From an uncultured Campylobacter sp. (GTDB lineage: Bacteria > Campylobacterota > Campylobacteria > Campylobacterales > Campylobacteraceae), in assembly GCF_937980635.1 (NCBI RefSeq), contig NZ_CALJPG010000024.1:80343-144342 (forward strand): a stretch of 64,000 nucleotides of DNA, written 5' to 3'. This document shows, one piece after another, positions 53,829-62,439 of this stretch. Each line of letters opens with the position of its first letter. Within the stretch, counting starts at the first letter, position 1. The notes under the pieces were generated by a model. The model did no database searches. It had not been told where the DNA came from and saw nothing but the letters and a program-made list of their open reading frames with translations. The position numbers and the translations under genes were made by a program.

Positions 53829-56570
53829 CTAAAATTTCGGCGCATTTATCCTCACCGTCTCATCGGTGTCAAAAATATATGTCTGCGCCGCCTCCGCGAT
53901 ATCCTTCGGCGAGATGGAATTTATGATCTTTTCAAAGGTCTTAAAATCGGCGATCTCCTCATTCCAAAGCGCGTATTTTACGAGCGCGTCGTTCCAAAAC
54001 TCAGGGCTTTCGCGAGCGGTACGCGCCGTGATGATCTGGGATTTTTTAAAATTTTCAAGATGCCGCGCTACGTCTGATCCGCCGCCTGCGATTTCTGCAA
54101 AAATTTCTCTAATTGCGGATAAAATTTGATCCGTATTTTGCGGCGCGCAGGAAAACGAAATATGAAGGCTCGAGTGCTCGTACGGGATGCGGCTTAGACT
54201 CGAAGCGACCGAAAAGCCGTAAGTGCGCCCCTCATCCTCTCTTATGCGCTCTCTAAGTGCTTCCTGAAGCACCGAAGCTAGGGCGGAAATTTTTATCGCA
54301 TTTTCAAGCGAATACGGAGCGGATCTGTTTATCGCGGTAAGCGCAACGTCGCTTCTAGGAGAGTTTTGATAGTTGCGCATAAAAACATGCCGTCCGCTTA
54401 AGCTGCGGATGCCGTCGTCTTTAAAATCCTCGCGTTCGCCGCGAGCGGGCAGGCTCGCCAGATATTTTTTTATGAGGATTTCGGCATCTTTTAACTCAAA
54501 ATCGCCGCTAAGTACGAAAGTGTAGGATGCAGCGTTGCTAAATTTATCATAGACGATCTTTTTTAACTCTTCCGCGTTAAGAGCTTTGATCTGCGCGGCG
54601 CTTAGCGGGCGCATTCGCGCATTGCCGCCGTAAAAAAACTCACTAAATTCCCTGCTAAATTTATACCCGGGCAGCTTCTCGTTTCGCGCAAGCTCGTCGA
54701 GCGATTTGATCTTTAAATTTTGCAGCGCCTTCTCGTCCGTGCGCGGAGAGCTGAGCTCCAAGTTTATCGCTTCCAGCAGCCATTTTAGATCCTGCGAGCC
54801 GCAGCTTCCGTAAAATCCGTGAGAGAATGCGGAGATGTTTTTGCGGTAATTCACCTGCCGCCCGCTTAAAATTTGCGAAATTTCATAATTGTTAAACTCG
54901 CCTGCGCCGCTTTCGTTTGAAAGCATCGCGGCAAAACTGCCGAGCCCGGGATGCGCCAGATTGGACATTCCGCCTCTGCTTACCGCGGCGAACGAGATGA
55001 AATCCTTGCGCGTCTTAAGCGGCTTTAAGATCACGGTCGCGTTATTTTCAAGCAGGTAAGTATAAAATTTAAATCGCGGCTCAAAGCTCTTGCTTAAAAT
55101 TTTGCCCTCAGGCAGGTTTTTAGAAACCAAGCTACCCGGCAGCTTTTTATGCGCGGCATGCGTATTTACCGCCTTAGCGCCGCTTTGCAGCTTCTTAAAT
55201 TTAGCCTCATCCAGATTATATTCTGAGCCGCTAAAAACGCTTGCGTGCACCTCGCCCAGATCCGTCAGGCGCTTAAATTCTAAATTTAGCTCCTCCAGGC
55301 TGATCTCGCGCAGCAGCTTTATGTCCAAATCACGCTGTTTTGCAGCGCTAGGCAGGACGGCTCCTGATTTTACGGCATGAAGAATCTCTCTTGCAAAAAA
55401 CGCGGAATTTGCGCTTTTTTTGCGCTCAAAGGCGCTGTGCCGCGAGCTGATCAAAGCATCCTTCGCAAGGGCGAAATCGCGCGCGTCAAAGCCGCTATCT
55501 CGCAAGCCTTTGATTAGCCCGAGCGCCTGCGAGATCGCGCCGTCAAAATCTCCGCCCAAAACGGCGACGTCGAAGTTATAGATCGTTTTTTGAAACTGCA
55601 AATTCGATCTGGAAAAATTAACTCGCAACAGCGCGCCTTCGCTAGCCTTCGCTCGCTCGTAAATCGTAGAAATAAGGCTTGAGATAAGCTCGCTTTTTAA
55701 AATTTTTCTCGCATTCGCCTCGCTATTTGGGGGCGCAAATTCCTCCCAAAACGAAATTTTGACGGAATTTAGCGACGTTTCGTTCGTATCGTAGTTATAA
55801 ATTTTCAAACCCTGTCTCGGCGGAATGCCCATATCCGGGCGGGCGTAGGAGTTTGTATTTTTAAGAGGCGAAAAATTTTGCTTTAGCAGTTTTAAAATTT
55901 TATCCCTTTTAAAATCGCCCACGGCTATAAATTTCATAGACCTAGGCTGGTAAATTTTTTGATAAAGCTCCTTGATTCGCTGCGCACTTACGGATTTTAC
56001 GACCGCCATATCGCCGATCGGCGCACGATTAAAATACGCGCTGCCGCCGTAAAGCTCCTCATCCATCCGCTCGTAAAGCCTTGCGATCGGCGTATCGCGG
56101 CTGCGCGCCTCCTCGATTATGACGCCTCTTTCTTTTACGAGCTCGAGCGGATTGAACTCCACTCCGTCCGCAATCGAAGCAAAAATTTTAAAAACGTCCT
56201 TTAAATTTTCTTCGTTAACCGCGATGTTAAGCGTGTAAATCGTGCTGTCATAGCCCGTCTGCGCATTTACGTCGGCGCCGAATTTCACGCCCAGGCTCTG
56301 CAATTTTTTGATGAGCTCGTTTTTGCTAAAATCGCGACTTCCGTTAAAGGACATATGCTCGATAAAGTGCACAAGCCCGCGCTCATTAGGGCTCTCATCG
56401 ATCGAGCCCGCATCCACGATCAGATAGAAAACGGCGGAATTTTTAGGCACGGAATTTTCTAAAATATAGTATTTAAGCCCGTTTGGCAGCGCTCCCCGCA
56501 GGACGGCTCCGTCCCACTCAAGCGCAAAAGCTCCCGCGCAAAGCAGTAAAAATAGTAAAATTTTTCGCAT
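53829..56570 (-). CDS. Periplasmic M16 zinc protease, PqqL/FusC-like
   Basis: 913 residues with a signal peptide (cleavage near AFA, residue 16). Inverted zinc motif His68-Phe-Ile-Glu71-His72 with downstream Glu147/Glu154 in ERGVIIEE. Four M16 domains in one chain, the usual length of PqqL and FusC. In Pectobacterium and E. coli such proteases work with a TonB receptor (FusA, YncD) to cleave an imported protein in the periplasm. Here it lies directly upstream of a TonB receptor in the same direction. All catalytic residues are present. A general periplasmic processing role is the alternative. Confidence 0.9.
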   Translation of the reverse strand: MRKILLFLLLCAGAFALEWDGAVLRGALPNGLKYYILENSVPKNSAVFYLIVDAGSIDESPNERGLVHFIEHMSFNGSRDFSKNELIKKLQSLGVKFGADVNAQTGYDSTIYTLNIAVNEENLKDVFKIFASIADGVEFNPLELVKERGVIIEEARSRDTPIARLYERMDEELYGGSAYFNRAPIGDMAVVKSVSAQRIKELYQKIYQPRSMKFIAVGDFKRDKILKLLKQNFSPLKNTNSYARPDMGIPPRQGLKIYNYDTNETSLNSVKISFWEEFAPPNSEANARKILKSELISSLISTIYERAKASEGALLRVNFSRSNLQFQKTIYNFDVAVLGGDFDGAISQALGLIKGLRDSGFDARDFALAKDALISSRHSAFERKKSANSAFFAREILHAVKSGAVLPSAAKQRDLDIKLLREISLEELNLEFKRLTDLGEVHASVFSGSEYNLDEAKFKKLQSGAKAVNTHAAHKKLPGSLVSKNLPEGKILSKSFEPRFKFYTYLLENNATVILKPLKTRKDFISFAAVSRGGMSNLAHPGLGSFAAMLSNESGAGEFNNYEISQILSGRQVNYRKNISAFSHGFYGSCGSQDLKWLLEAINLELSSPRTDEKALQNLKIKSLDELARNEKLPGYKFSREFSEFFYGGNARMRPLSAAQIKALNAEELKKIVYDKFSNAASYTFVLSGDFELKDAEILIKKYLASLPARGEREDFKDDGIRSLSGRHVFMRNYQNSPRSDVALTAINRSAPYSLENAIKISALASVLQEALRERIREDEGRTYGFSVASSLSRIPYEHSSLHISFSCAPQNTDQILSAIREIFAEIAGGGSDVARHLENFKKSQIITARTARESPEFWNDALVKYALWNEEIADFKTFEKIINSISPKDIAEAAQTYIFDTDETVRINAPKF

Positions 56571-57310
56571 TTAAAGCCCTTTATTTATAGTAAAATTCCG
56601 TCTCGCAGATATTTCGGCAGACTTTTCTCTTTCGGCTTATCAAGCCGCCCGCCCGCGCCATTCTGCGCTATTTTTTAGATTTGCTCGCCTCGACCCGTCA
56701 GCCTGCGATATCTCTTAGGCTCGCTTACTTTTTACTTGACTGCTCGCCTATTCGCTGTGCCACCCCCGGTATGCTTCGCAAGCTTACCGGCTCTAGCTCC
56801 GTACCGAGCAGCTTCTCTCGTTTGGTGCATCGCCCGAATCGGCAAATGCATTGATATTTATCTGCGCGCTGAGGCGGCGGCATAGCTGCGCGGCGGCACG
56901 GGCGCAAATTTTAAAATTTACTTACACCCGGGCTAAATTTAAAAAGCGCGAGTCGATAAATTTTAAATTTACACCAAGCGCGGCGGGCTGTTAAGCTTTG
57001 AAATTCCACGGCTAAATTTCGCAATTATCTTTCACAGTCGCTTTTATGTCCATACGGACAAATATTTAAATTTTACATTGCCCTATTCTTGCCATGCGCT
57101 GTTTTAGCACGTATCGATCAAACAAGCCGCTGACGCACGATCTTGGCATCTTTGCCGCATGATATTTTAGCGCTCCGCCTATAAACGCGCCGCCCCGAAC
57201 TGCCGTTTGCTACAGGATAAAATTTTAGCCTAAAGAGCATTAAATGAAAATTAGTATAAATAAAATTTAAAATTTTTGAAGTTAAAAGGGAATTTCGGAT
57301 TAGATTAAAA
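56571..57310. other. 0.74 kb spacer, nothing recognised
   Basis: Contains the upstream region of the M16 protease gene and the downstream flank of tRNA-Ser. AAATTT-rich right half. No gene. Confidence 0.4.
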
Positions 57311-57398
57311 TGGCCGGGAGATAGGGATTCGAACCCCAGGAGGCTTTCACCTCAACGGTTTTCAAGACCGCCGCTTTCGACCGCTCAGCCATCTCCCG
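57311..57398 (-). tRNA. tRNA-Ser (TGA)
   Basis: 88 bases on the minus strand, acceptor CGGGAGA with TCTCCCG, long variable arm, anticodon loop CTTGAAA, CCA encoded. Confidence 0.95.
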
Positions 57399-57404
57399 AT
57401 TAAG

Positions 57405-57421
57405 GGCGGGTAGACCCCGCC
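57405..57421 (-). terminator. Small GC hairpin after the entericidin-like gene
   Basis: GGCGGG/CCCGCC, 6 bp, loop of 5. Lies between the lipoprotein stop and tRNA-Ser. No strong T run, so it may be only a partial terminator or a processing signal. Confidence 0.35.
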
Positions 57422-57456
57422 GTAGGTTCGCGCAGATCAAGACCTGCACGCACAAT

Positions 57457-57612
57457 TTATTCGGTTTTTTCTCCGACCCACTCGGCGCCGTTGTGAACCT
57501 TTTCTTTGGTCCATTGAGCCGCGTTGTGCGAATCCTCTTTTACACCGTGCCAAGTGTTAGAGCACCCGCTAAAAGCCATCAATGCCAAAAGAGCCGCTAG
57601 TATGTATCTCAT
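57457..57612 (-). CDS. Entericidin-like small lipoprotein
   Basis: 51 residues: MRYILAALLALMAFSGCSNT gives a signal peptide and lipobox FSGC (Cys17). The 35-residue mature part is amphipathic, with repeated Trp/Lys/Glu (TWHGVKED, QWTKEKVHNGAEW), as in the EcnA/EcnB family. AAGGAG lies 7 bases before ATG 57612. Members are small membrane-active lipoproteins tied to stress or programmed lysis in enterics; in Campylobacter the role is open. It is embedded between tRNA-Cys and tRNA-Ser on the same strand and may be cotranscribed with them. Confidence 0.8.
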   Translation of the reverse strand: MRYILAALLALMAFSGCSNTWHGVKEDSHNAAQWTKEKVHNGAEWVGEKTE

Positions 57613-57632
57613 AATAACTCCTTTTTAGGATC

Positions 57633-57706
57633 TGGAGGCGACACCCGGATTCGAACCGGGGATCAAAGCTTTGCAGGCTCATGCCTTACCACTTGGCTAT
57701 GTCGCC
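57633..57706 (-). tRNA. tRNA-Cys (GCA)
   Basis: 74 bases, acceptor GGCGACA with TGTCGCC, anticodon loop CTGCAAA, CCA encoded. Confidence 0.93.
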
Positions 57707-57722
57707 ACGCCGGCTTATTAGG

Positions 57723-57809
57723 TGGTGCCCGGAGCCGGACTTGAACCGGCACGGAAAAAATTCCGAGGGATTTTAAGTCCCTTGCGTCTACCGATTCCGC
57801 CATCCGGGC
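57723..57809 (-). tRNA. tRNA-Leu (TAA)
   Basis: 87 bases, acceptor GCCCGGA with TCCGGGC, long variable arm, anticodon loop CTTAAAA, CCA encoded. Confidence 0.95.
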
Positions 57810-57837
57810 ACATTTAATACAAAAACAGAATGTAAAA

Positions 57838-57912
57838 TGGAGCGGGAAACGAGAGTCGAACTCGCGACATCAACCATGGCAAGGTTGCGCTCTACCACTG
57901 AGCTATTCCCGC
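57838..57912 (-). tRNA. tRNA-Gly (GCC)
   Basis: 75 bases, acceptor GCGGGAA with TTCCCGC, anticodon loop TTGCCAT, CCA encoded. First of the minus-strand tRNA run. Confidence 0.95.
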
Positions 57913-58047
57913 GCAAAGAAATGAAATATTACCCAATGCAAGCTTAAAATTTCATTTTATAGCGACCCTTGCAGAGAAAATTTTGGCGTAGCGCCGGAAT
58001 TTAAAAATTTTGTAAGTAAAATAATGTAAAATTACAAAATCTCTATT

Positions 58048-58123
<76 letters not shown>

Positions 58124-58569
58124 TTTAAGCTACTTTTAATTTTCAATTACTTCTTTTAGATCTCTTTTGCTTCCTTTAAATACGGATATTTAGGGCTTTT
58201 AGTAATTTTAATTATTTTTGTTTCTTTTTATGTTATAATTATTTTAAAATAATTCAGTTGTTTATTAGGTTAGTTAAAACCTATTAGGTCGGTTTTACAG
58301 AAAGAGCGATAAATATCGTTATAAAAACATTTTTAATGTGTATATCGCAAAAAAACGAAAAAATGGTATAAACAAGAACTATATCGCGAAAAATGTTAAG
58401 ATGAACGAAAAATATATACCTCCATCTTTTGGCGAGCGCGATATAAAGACGATGAAATATAGTGATGTTTTAGAATTTTAAACCAAAATCATCCGAGTTC
58501 TAGTCGTCTCGAAGCGCTTCATCGCCTAATAAATGATATAGAAAAGTCTTTGCAATAAATTAAATTTTA
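58124..58569. other. Left edge of the AT-rich island
   Basis: Very AT-rich DNA after tRNA-Ala, then the toxin-like remnant described separately. Base composition changes sharply at the tRNA 3' end. No integrase gene is present. Confidence 0.5.
58277..58558 (+). pseudogene. Frameshifted, start-less C-terminal fragment of a toxin-like protein
   Basis: From about 58277 the frame reads RFYRKSDKYRYKNIFNVYIA, then KNYIAKNVKMNEKY, then IPPSFGERDIKTMKYSDV and stops after VLEF at 58482. The next frame continues LNQNHPSSSRLEALHRL and ends INDIEKSLQ, TAA at 58556-58558. It has no start codon at its front. A basic C-terminal domain directly before an immunity-type gene is the arrangement of polymorphic toxins whose front has been lost. 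The toxin class is not recognised. Confidence 0.4.
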
Positions 58570-58950
58570 ATGAAAGGAGAGATTATGTCAGTTGAAGAAG
58601 ATGGCGCGGCGTTTATAGATGAAGATTATGTAAATATCGTGCCGCAGGATCTGCTAGAGCGCGGTATACGCTTAAGAGAAGAGTACGGAATTTATGATAT
58701 TGCTTGGAGATTTGACGATGTAATGGAGGTGCTAAAAATCACAAGAGGCAAAGGTATGATTATCCTAGGAGGAGACGTATATCGCCTAAACGGTAATGAG
58801 CCCATAATCACATATGACAACTGGTATACCGAAGAGGAAGATGACAATGCATTCGAATTGGCAATCGAATATATCACTAAGTATCGCGCTAGAAACGGAG
58901 ATGATTTTGCATACAGCCCAACTATTTGTCCTGGGCGGGTGTCCAAATGA
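58570..58950 (+). CDS. Imm40-family immunity protein
   Basis: 126 residues; AAAGGAG precedes the GTG/ATG starts and ATG at 58585 (MSVEEDGAAF) is the likelier start. The core GKGMIILGGDVYRLNG followed by YDNWYTEE and later FELAIEYITKY is the pattern of Imm40 proteins, which protect against contact-dependent or secreted polymorphic toxins. Cytoplasmic. Lies directly after a toxin-like remnant. The last dozen residues (PTICPGRVSK) look unlike the family, so a late frameshift is possible. Confidence 0.65.
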   Translation: MKGEIMSVEEDGAAFIDEDYVNIVPQDLLERGIRLREEYGIYDIAWRFDDVMEVLKITRGKGMIILGGDVYRLNGNEPIITYDNWYTEEEDDNAFELAIEYITKYRARNGDDFAYSPTICPGRVSK

Positions 58951-59073
58951 AAATTTTGGCTTACAATGCAGAATATGTTGGCTTTTAGTCATTTTCAGAT
59001 AAATATAAAAATATGCACCGAGCTAAATGCCGATGTGTGCGTAGATGGGATATAAAAAATTTTAGGAGTAGCT

Positions 59074-59463
59074 TTGAAAGACAACGAAGTAGTTTTAATA
59101 CTATCGATCGAAAGCGATAGAGATCTATCCGAGACAATAAGCAGCAACGGCATATCTGTAACAAAAGCCTGGCGCAAAGGAGATTTGAAACTAAAAGGTT
59201 CTATTTTAAAATACAGAAATTTTGGCTTTAGCATAGAGGAAAAATTTTATGATATACCTTTTGCGGGAGATCTAATTAGAAAATTTTTAGCAGATATAAA
59301 TGTCGCGAGGAGTATAAAATTACAAAGCGTGAAAAAGCTGCTAAGAGTCGTAGTTTACAGTTATAATAGCATGCCCGGTCTATATTATAATGCAAATTTG
59401 CTGAAACTATTAGCAGATAATAATGTGGATTTGGACAACGACATATACTGCCTAGATGGATAA
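59074..59463 (+). CDS. DUF4279-like protein, probable immunity type
   Basis: 129 residues from a TTG at 59074 with AGGAG 8 bases upstream. Beta-rich N-terminal half with TKAWRKGDL and FGFSIEEKF, the pattern of DUF4279 proteins that often sit in immunity arrays. Ends IYCLDG. No signal. Low-GC codon use like its neighbours. Function inferred only from family resemblance and context. Confidence 0.55.
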   Translation: MKDNEVVLILSIESDRDLSETISSNGISVTKAWRKGDLKLKGSILKYRNFGFSIEEKFYDIPFAGDLIRKFLADINVARSIKLQSVKKLLRVVVYSYNSMPGLYYNANLLKLLADNNVDLDNDIYCLDG

Positions 59464-59569
59464 ATTTGAATCTTGAGCGAGACGTATTTATCGATGAAAT
59501 TCTTGGACTTTGATTGGATAAAAGGCGACAAACCGTCCTTGGAATTTCATATAAGGATAATTTAAAACC

Positions 59570-60325
59570 ATGAAACCGGTAAGAATTGTAATGACGATAT
59601 TTTTTATTATCCTATCGTCTTTAAATTTTCATAAACTATTAGCGGAAGGCGGTTATCGCGGAGGCAAAGTCTATGTCGTAGCCACAACCCAATCCGTCAT
59701 TATGCAACTACTGCTTATCATAGGATTGATCCTGTATTTGATATATCTAATAAGAGTAAAAGAGTATTATAAGCCAAGCTCAAATTTTACGCTTTCTAAA
59801 AAGGAGGACAAAATGAACTTATCGAATAGAATAAAAGCGCTAAAGGCGCGGCTTAAACTGCAAAAGCCGGAAATTATAACAGATCCTATACAGAAGGATG
59901 AGCTTATCGAGCAAGATCTGTGCGGTAAAGAACTGTGTGATTTAGACCATGACACGATCAAACTTTTATCGGGAGATTTGAGTGTCTTTAATGACTATGC
60001 TTTTAGGTATTATATCCTGGATTTTATTGATTTTTACGAGCGTTTCGGCGATGAGGCGATTATAGAAGATATGTTTATTCAAGCATTTGCACCGCCTATG
60101 CGGCGGGCGCTAGCAAAACAATTTAGCAGGGATGAGGTAAAAATAATCATAGATTTTTTACAAAAAAATTATGAAGATATTGCGAGAATTACGCATTCCA
60201 AGAAATATAAAAAGTTAAAACCCTACGAACAAGAAGAAATTTATATACCATTCAAACATTTTGAAAAAGAGATAAAAAATGCGATAAAATTTTGGGAGAA
60301 GTATTATAAGGGCAAAAATTTATAA
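59570..60325 (+). CDS. Two-helix segment joined to a DUF6714-like domain
   Basis: 251 residues. Residues 1-80 hold two hydrophobic helices (about 7-25 and 41-63) with no recognised family. A very strong AAGGAGG site precedes an internal ATG at 59813, which would give a separate 170-residue soluble protein. That part has AFRYYILDFIDFYERFGDEA and a helical tail, resembling DUF6714, an immunity-like family. So two products, or an in-frame fusion of a broken membrane gene with an immunity gene, are possible. The reading frame is uninterrupted. Confidence 0.55.
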   Translation: MKPVRIVMTIFFIILSSLNFHKLLAEGGYRGGKVYVVATTQSVIMQLLLIIGLILYLIYLIRVKEYYKPSSNFTLSKKEDKMNLSNRIKALKARLKLQKPEIITDPIQKDELIEQDLCGKELCDLDHDTIKLLSGDLSVFNDYAFRYYILDFIDFYERFGDEAIIEDMFIQAFAPPMRRALAKQFSRDEVKIIIDFLQKNYEDIARITHSKKYKKLKPYEQEEIYIPFKHFEKEIKNAIKFWEKYYKGKNL

Positions 60326-60335
60326 GGATTGGCAA

Positions 60336-60524
60336 ATGCGCTTAATAGAGACCGATTTGGGCAAGTATGAGGAATATATCTATTTCTTTATAGAGAAAAA
60401 CAGGGCGTATTTTAGCGCCTATCAAGAGCAGATATTTCCAGAAGACGAATATAAGATAGTTAGCAAATACTTTAGGAATGAAACGCTAGAATATGCCGCT
60501 GCTTGGATGAAATTTGGCGAATAA
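60336..60524 (+). CDS. Hypothetical small protein, 62 residues
   Basis: ATG 60336 after AAGGA, 11 bases after the previous stop. Helical, rich in Tyr and acidic residues (YEEYIYFFIEKNRAYF). No family recognised. Shares strand and low GC with the array; may be a fragment of a larger gene. Confidence 0.5.
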   Translation: MRLIETDLGKYEEYIYFFIEKNRAYFSAYQEQIFPEDEYKIVSKYFRNETLEYAAAWMKFGE

Positions 60525-60572
60525 CTAGGTCGAGATTTATTAAAGTCATATTTTAAAACAATAAGGAGCCGT

Positions 60573-60947
60573 ATGCCTAAACATGAATTTTTACTCAAAA
60601 AGACAAAAGAAAATATTTTCTCTAAAGAGCATTGCGTAGTAATTAGCGATGATCTGATACTTCATATTTTGTATTCTCTTGAGTGGGTACAAACCACATG
60701 GAACGATGAGGAAAATTTGAAAAAAGGTCTAAATTACTATGACTATAGCTGGATAGAAGATAAATCTAAATTTAGAGATATAATATGCTCTTGGAAGTCA
60801 CTTCTCTTGAGCGCGGATGAGCAGATTGTTTTTGATAAAAATTGTGTGTTAAATAAATCCTCGGTTATCGAGCAATTAGACTACCTATTGGAACTAATCG
60901 ATTCGGCAATTAAAAATGATTTATATATTTTGCATTTAGGGATTTAG
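60573..60947 (+). CDS. Hypothetical protein of the island, 124 residues
   Basis: ATG with AAGGAG site at about 60,562. Soluble, helical, lysine-rich N-terminus. Motifs LEWVQTTWNDEEN and VIEQLDYLLELIDSAIKND. No family recognised; its position among immunity-type genes suggests a similar role. Confidence 0.6.
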   Translation: MPKHEFLLKKTKENIFSKEHCVVISDDLILHILYSLEWVQTTWNDEENLKKGLNYYDYSWIEDKSKFRDIICSWKSLLLSADEQIVFDKNCVLNKSSVIEQLDYLLELIDSAIKNDLYILHLGI

Positions 60948-60987
60948 CGAGTGTGCGGCGATTTAATAATAAAACAAAAGAAAGGCC

Positions 60988-61740
60988 ATGAAAAGAAATT
61001 ATAAAAAGATAATACCGGTAAGAGGTAGAAGGAAATTTTCGATTAATAATTTTAGAGAAAATTTCGCAGAGGGCGATATACTGCAGATCGGTCAAAGGCG
61101 GTTTTTATTTTGTAGCTGGAATAACCTGCTGCGTATAAACGGCGATAATTCGGGGGAGTTTATAGTATTGCCACCCGAAGCTAATGCGAAAAATAATAAT
61201 GGCCTGATTTCTAAAAAGTGGATATTGGAAAATTTAGATTTCATATGTGATACCGAGCCGTCCAGAAATATAAGCATATTTTCTTATTACGATAGCCTTG
61301 CAACTGAATACAAAAGGGTAAATGATAAAATTCCTGCAAAATTTACTTATAAATTTTTAGAATTCAAAGACGATCTAAAAAATGGAGATATTATAGAGTG
61401 TCACAAGGCTTTTCGTCCGTATGATCGAAAGATAAAATTTATCGTCGCGACCGATACGGAAGGATGCCCGAGACTACCCTATCTGGAGGGGTTTTATTCC
61501 GGTATGTTTGCGCCTATTGGCTATAGCGATAAAATGCACTCGAATAAAGGACGGGAATATGCGATAAGCTCGAGTTGGCTAATTAAGAACTGGGAAGCCG
61601 CCTTTCTCGGTAATTGCAATATAAGGCACACCTATGTAAATTTACAAAACCGAAAAGAGATTTTGAATTTTACCGATAAGCAACTGGAAAATTTTATAAA
61701 AATGAAGCGAAAGAAATTAAAATTTAAATGGAAAAAGTAG
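60988..61740 (+). CDS. Tandem Imm45-like immunity protein
   Basis: 250 residues with two related halves. Each begins with a GDI strand (FAEGDILQIGQ at about 28; LKNGDIIECHKAF at about 132) and ends in a helix of the form ISxxWLxxNW (ISKKWILENLDFI at about 76; ISSSWLIKNWEAAF at about 195). This is the Imm45 pattern, normally a single domain of about 100-120 residues, so the gene looks like an internal duplication. The C-terminus is very basic (KMKRKKLKFKWKK). Cytoplasmic. ATG after AAAGGCC, weak site. Confidence 0.6.
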   Translation: MKRNYKKIIPVRGRRKFSINNFRENFAEGDILQIGQRRFLFCSWNNLLRINGDNSGEFIVLPPEANAKNNNGLISKKWILENLDFICDTEPSRNISIFSYYDSLATEYKRVNDKIPAKFTYKFLEFKDDLKNGDIIECHKAFRPYDRKIKFIVATDTEGCPRLPYLEGFYSGMFAPIGYSDKMHSNKGREYAISSSWLIKNWEAAFLGNCNIRHTYVNLQNRKEILNFTDKQLENFIKMKRKKLKFKWKK

Positions 61741-61803
61741 ATAAGGATTTAGAGCGAGCTTGCATAATATCACGCAGCAAAAGGGCTTTGAAGGGTGGCG
61801 GCA

Positions 61804-62280
61804 ATGATAAAAAGCATTATAGACCCAACTAATTTCGATATAGAATTTAGAAAAATAAGTAGAAATAAAAGAGGCGTAGCCAGATCAAGAATAGATTTTG
61901 AAAATATCGATGTAGAGGCTAAAATAAGGCTAGTTATGTTTTTAATTTCAAAAGCAAGCCACTTAGATAGCGTAGTTTATAAAATTCTTTTTTGGGAAAG
62001 AGACGAGAAAATAGAAGAATATCTTCTTAAAAATATGAAGGGGCAATACACAAAAGCTAAGCCTTATAAAAACGGCGCCAGAGCGGGCGTTATTTTTATA
62101 AAAGAAAAGACGCTTGAGCCAAATTTTTTGAGATCCATACTGCTGCGCCATTTTAATTTTGAGCTGGCAAAAGAGCCCTCTTTGAACATTAGAGTTCAGT
62201 TAGCCGTAAACAATAAAGAGAAATTTTCGATTTTATTTGATATATACGATGACCGAGGCTGCTATGTGTATTACTTTTAA
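61804..62280 (+). CDS. Last gene of the immunity-type array, possibly DUF3885
   Basis: ATG 61804 is preferred over the GTG at 61795 because AAGGGTGG is correctly spaced for it. 158 residues, soluble, lysine-rich. The ending LFDIYDDRGCYVYYF resembles the DDRG motif of DUF3885 proteins, another family common in immunity arrays; the rest fits only loosely. After it the base composition returns to normal. Confidence 0.5.
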   Translation: MIKSIIDPTNFDIEFRKISRNKRGVARSRIDFENIDVEAKIRLVMFLISKASHLDSVVYKILFWERDEKIEEYLLKNMKGQYTKAKPYKNGARAGVIFIKEKTLEPNFLRSILLRHFNFELAKEPSLNIRVQLAVNNKEKFSILFDIYDDRGCYVYYF

Positions 62281-62403
62281 AATTTTATAATGCAAATATT
62301 TAAGGAAAGAGGTAATTTTCTAAAATTTCGTATCTTTTAAGTCCTGGCAAAATAAATATAGCACCTATCTATGCACCAAGCTTGATTTAATCCCATTTTT
62401 CGC

Positions 62404-62409
62404 TATAAT
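62404..62409 (+). promoter_or_regulatory. -10 element of the DUF3137 gene
   Basis: TATAAT 31 bases before the ATG at 62440. Confidence 0.45.
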
Positions 62410-62439
62410 GAGCGTCAAATTTCACTCACAGGGATAGCG

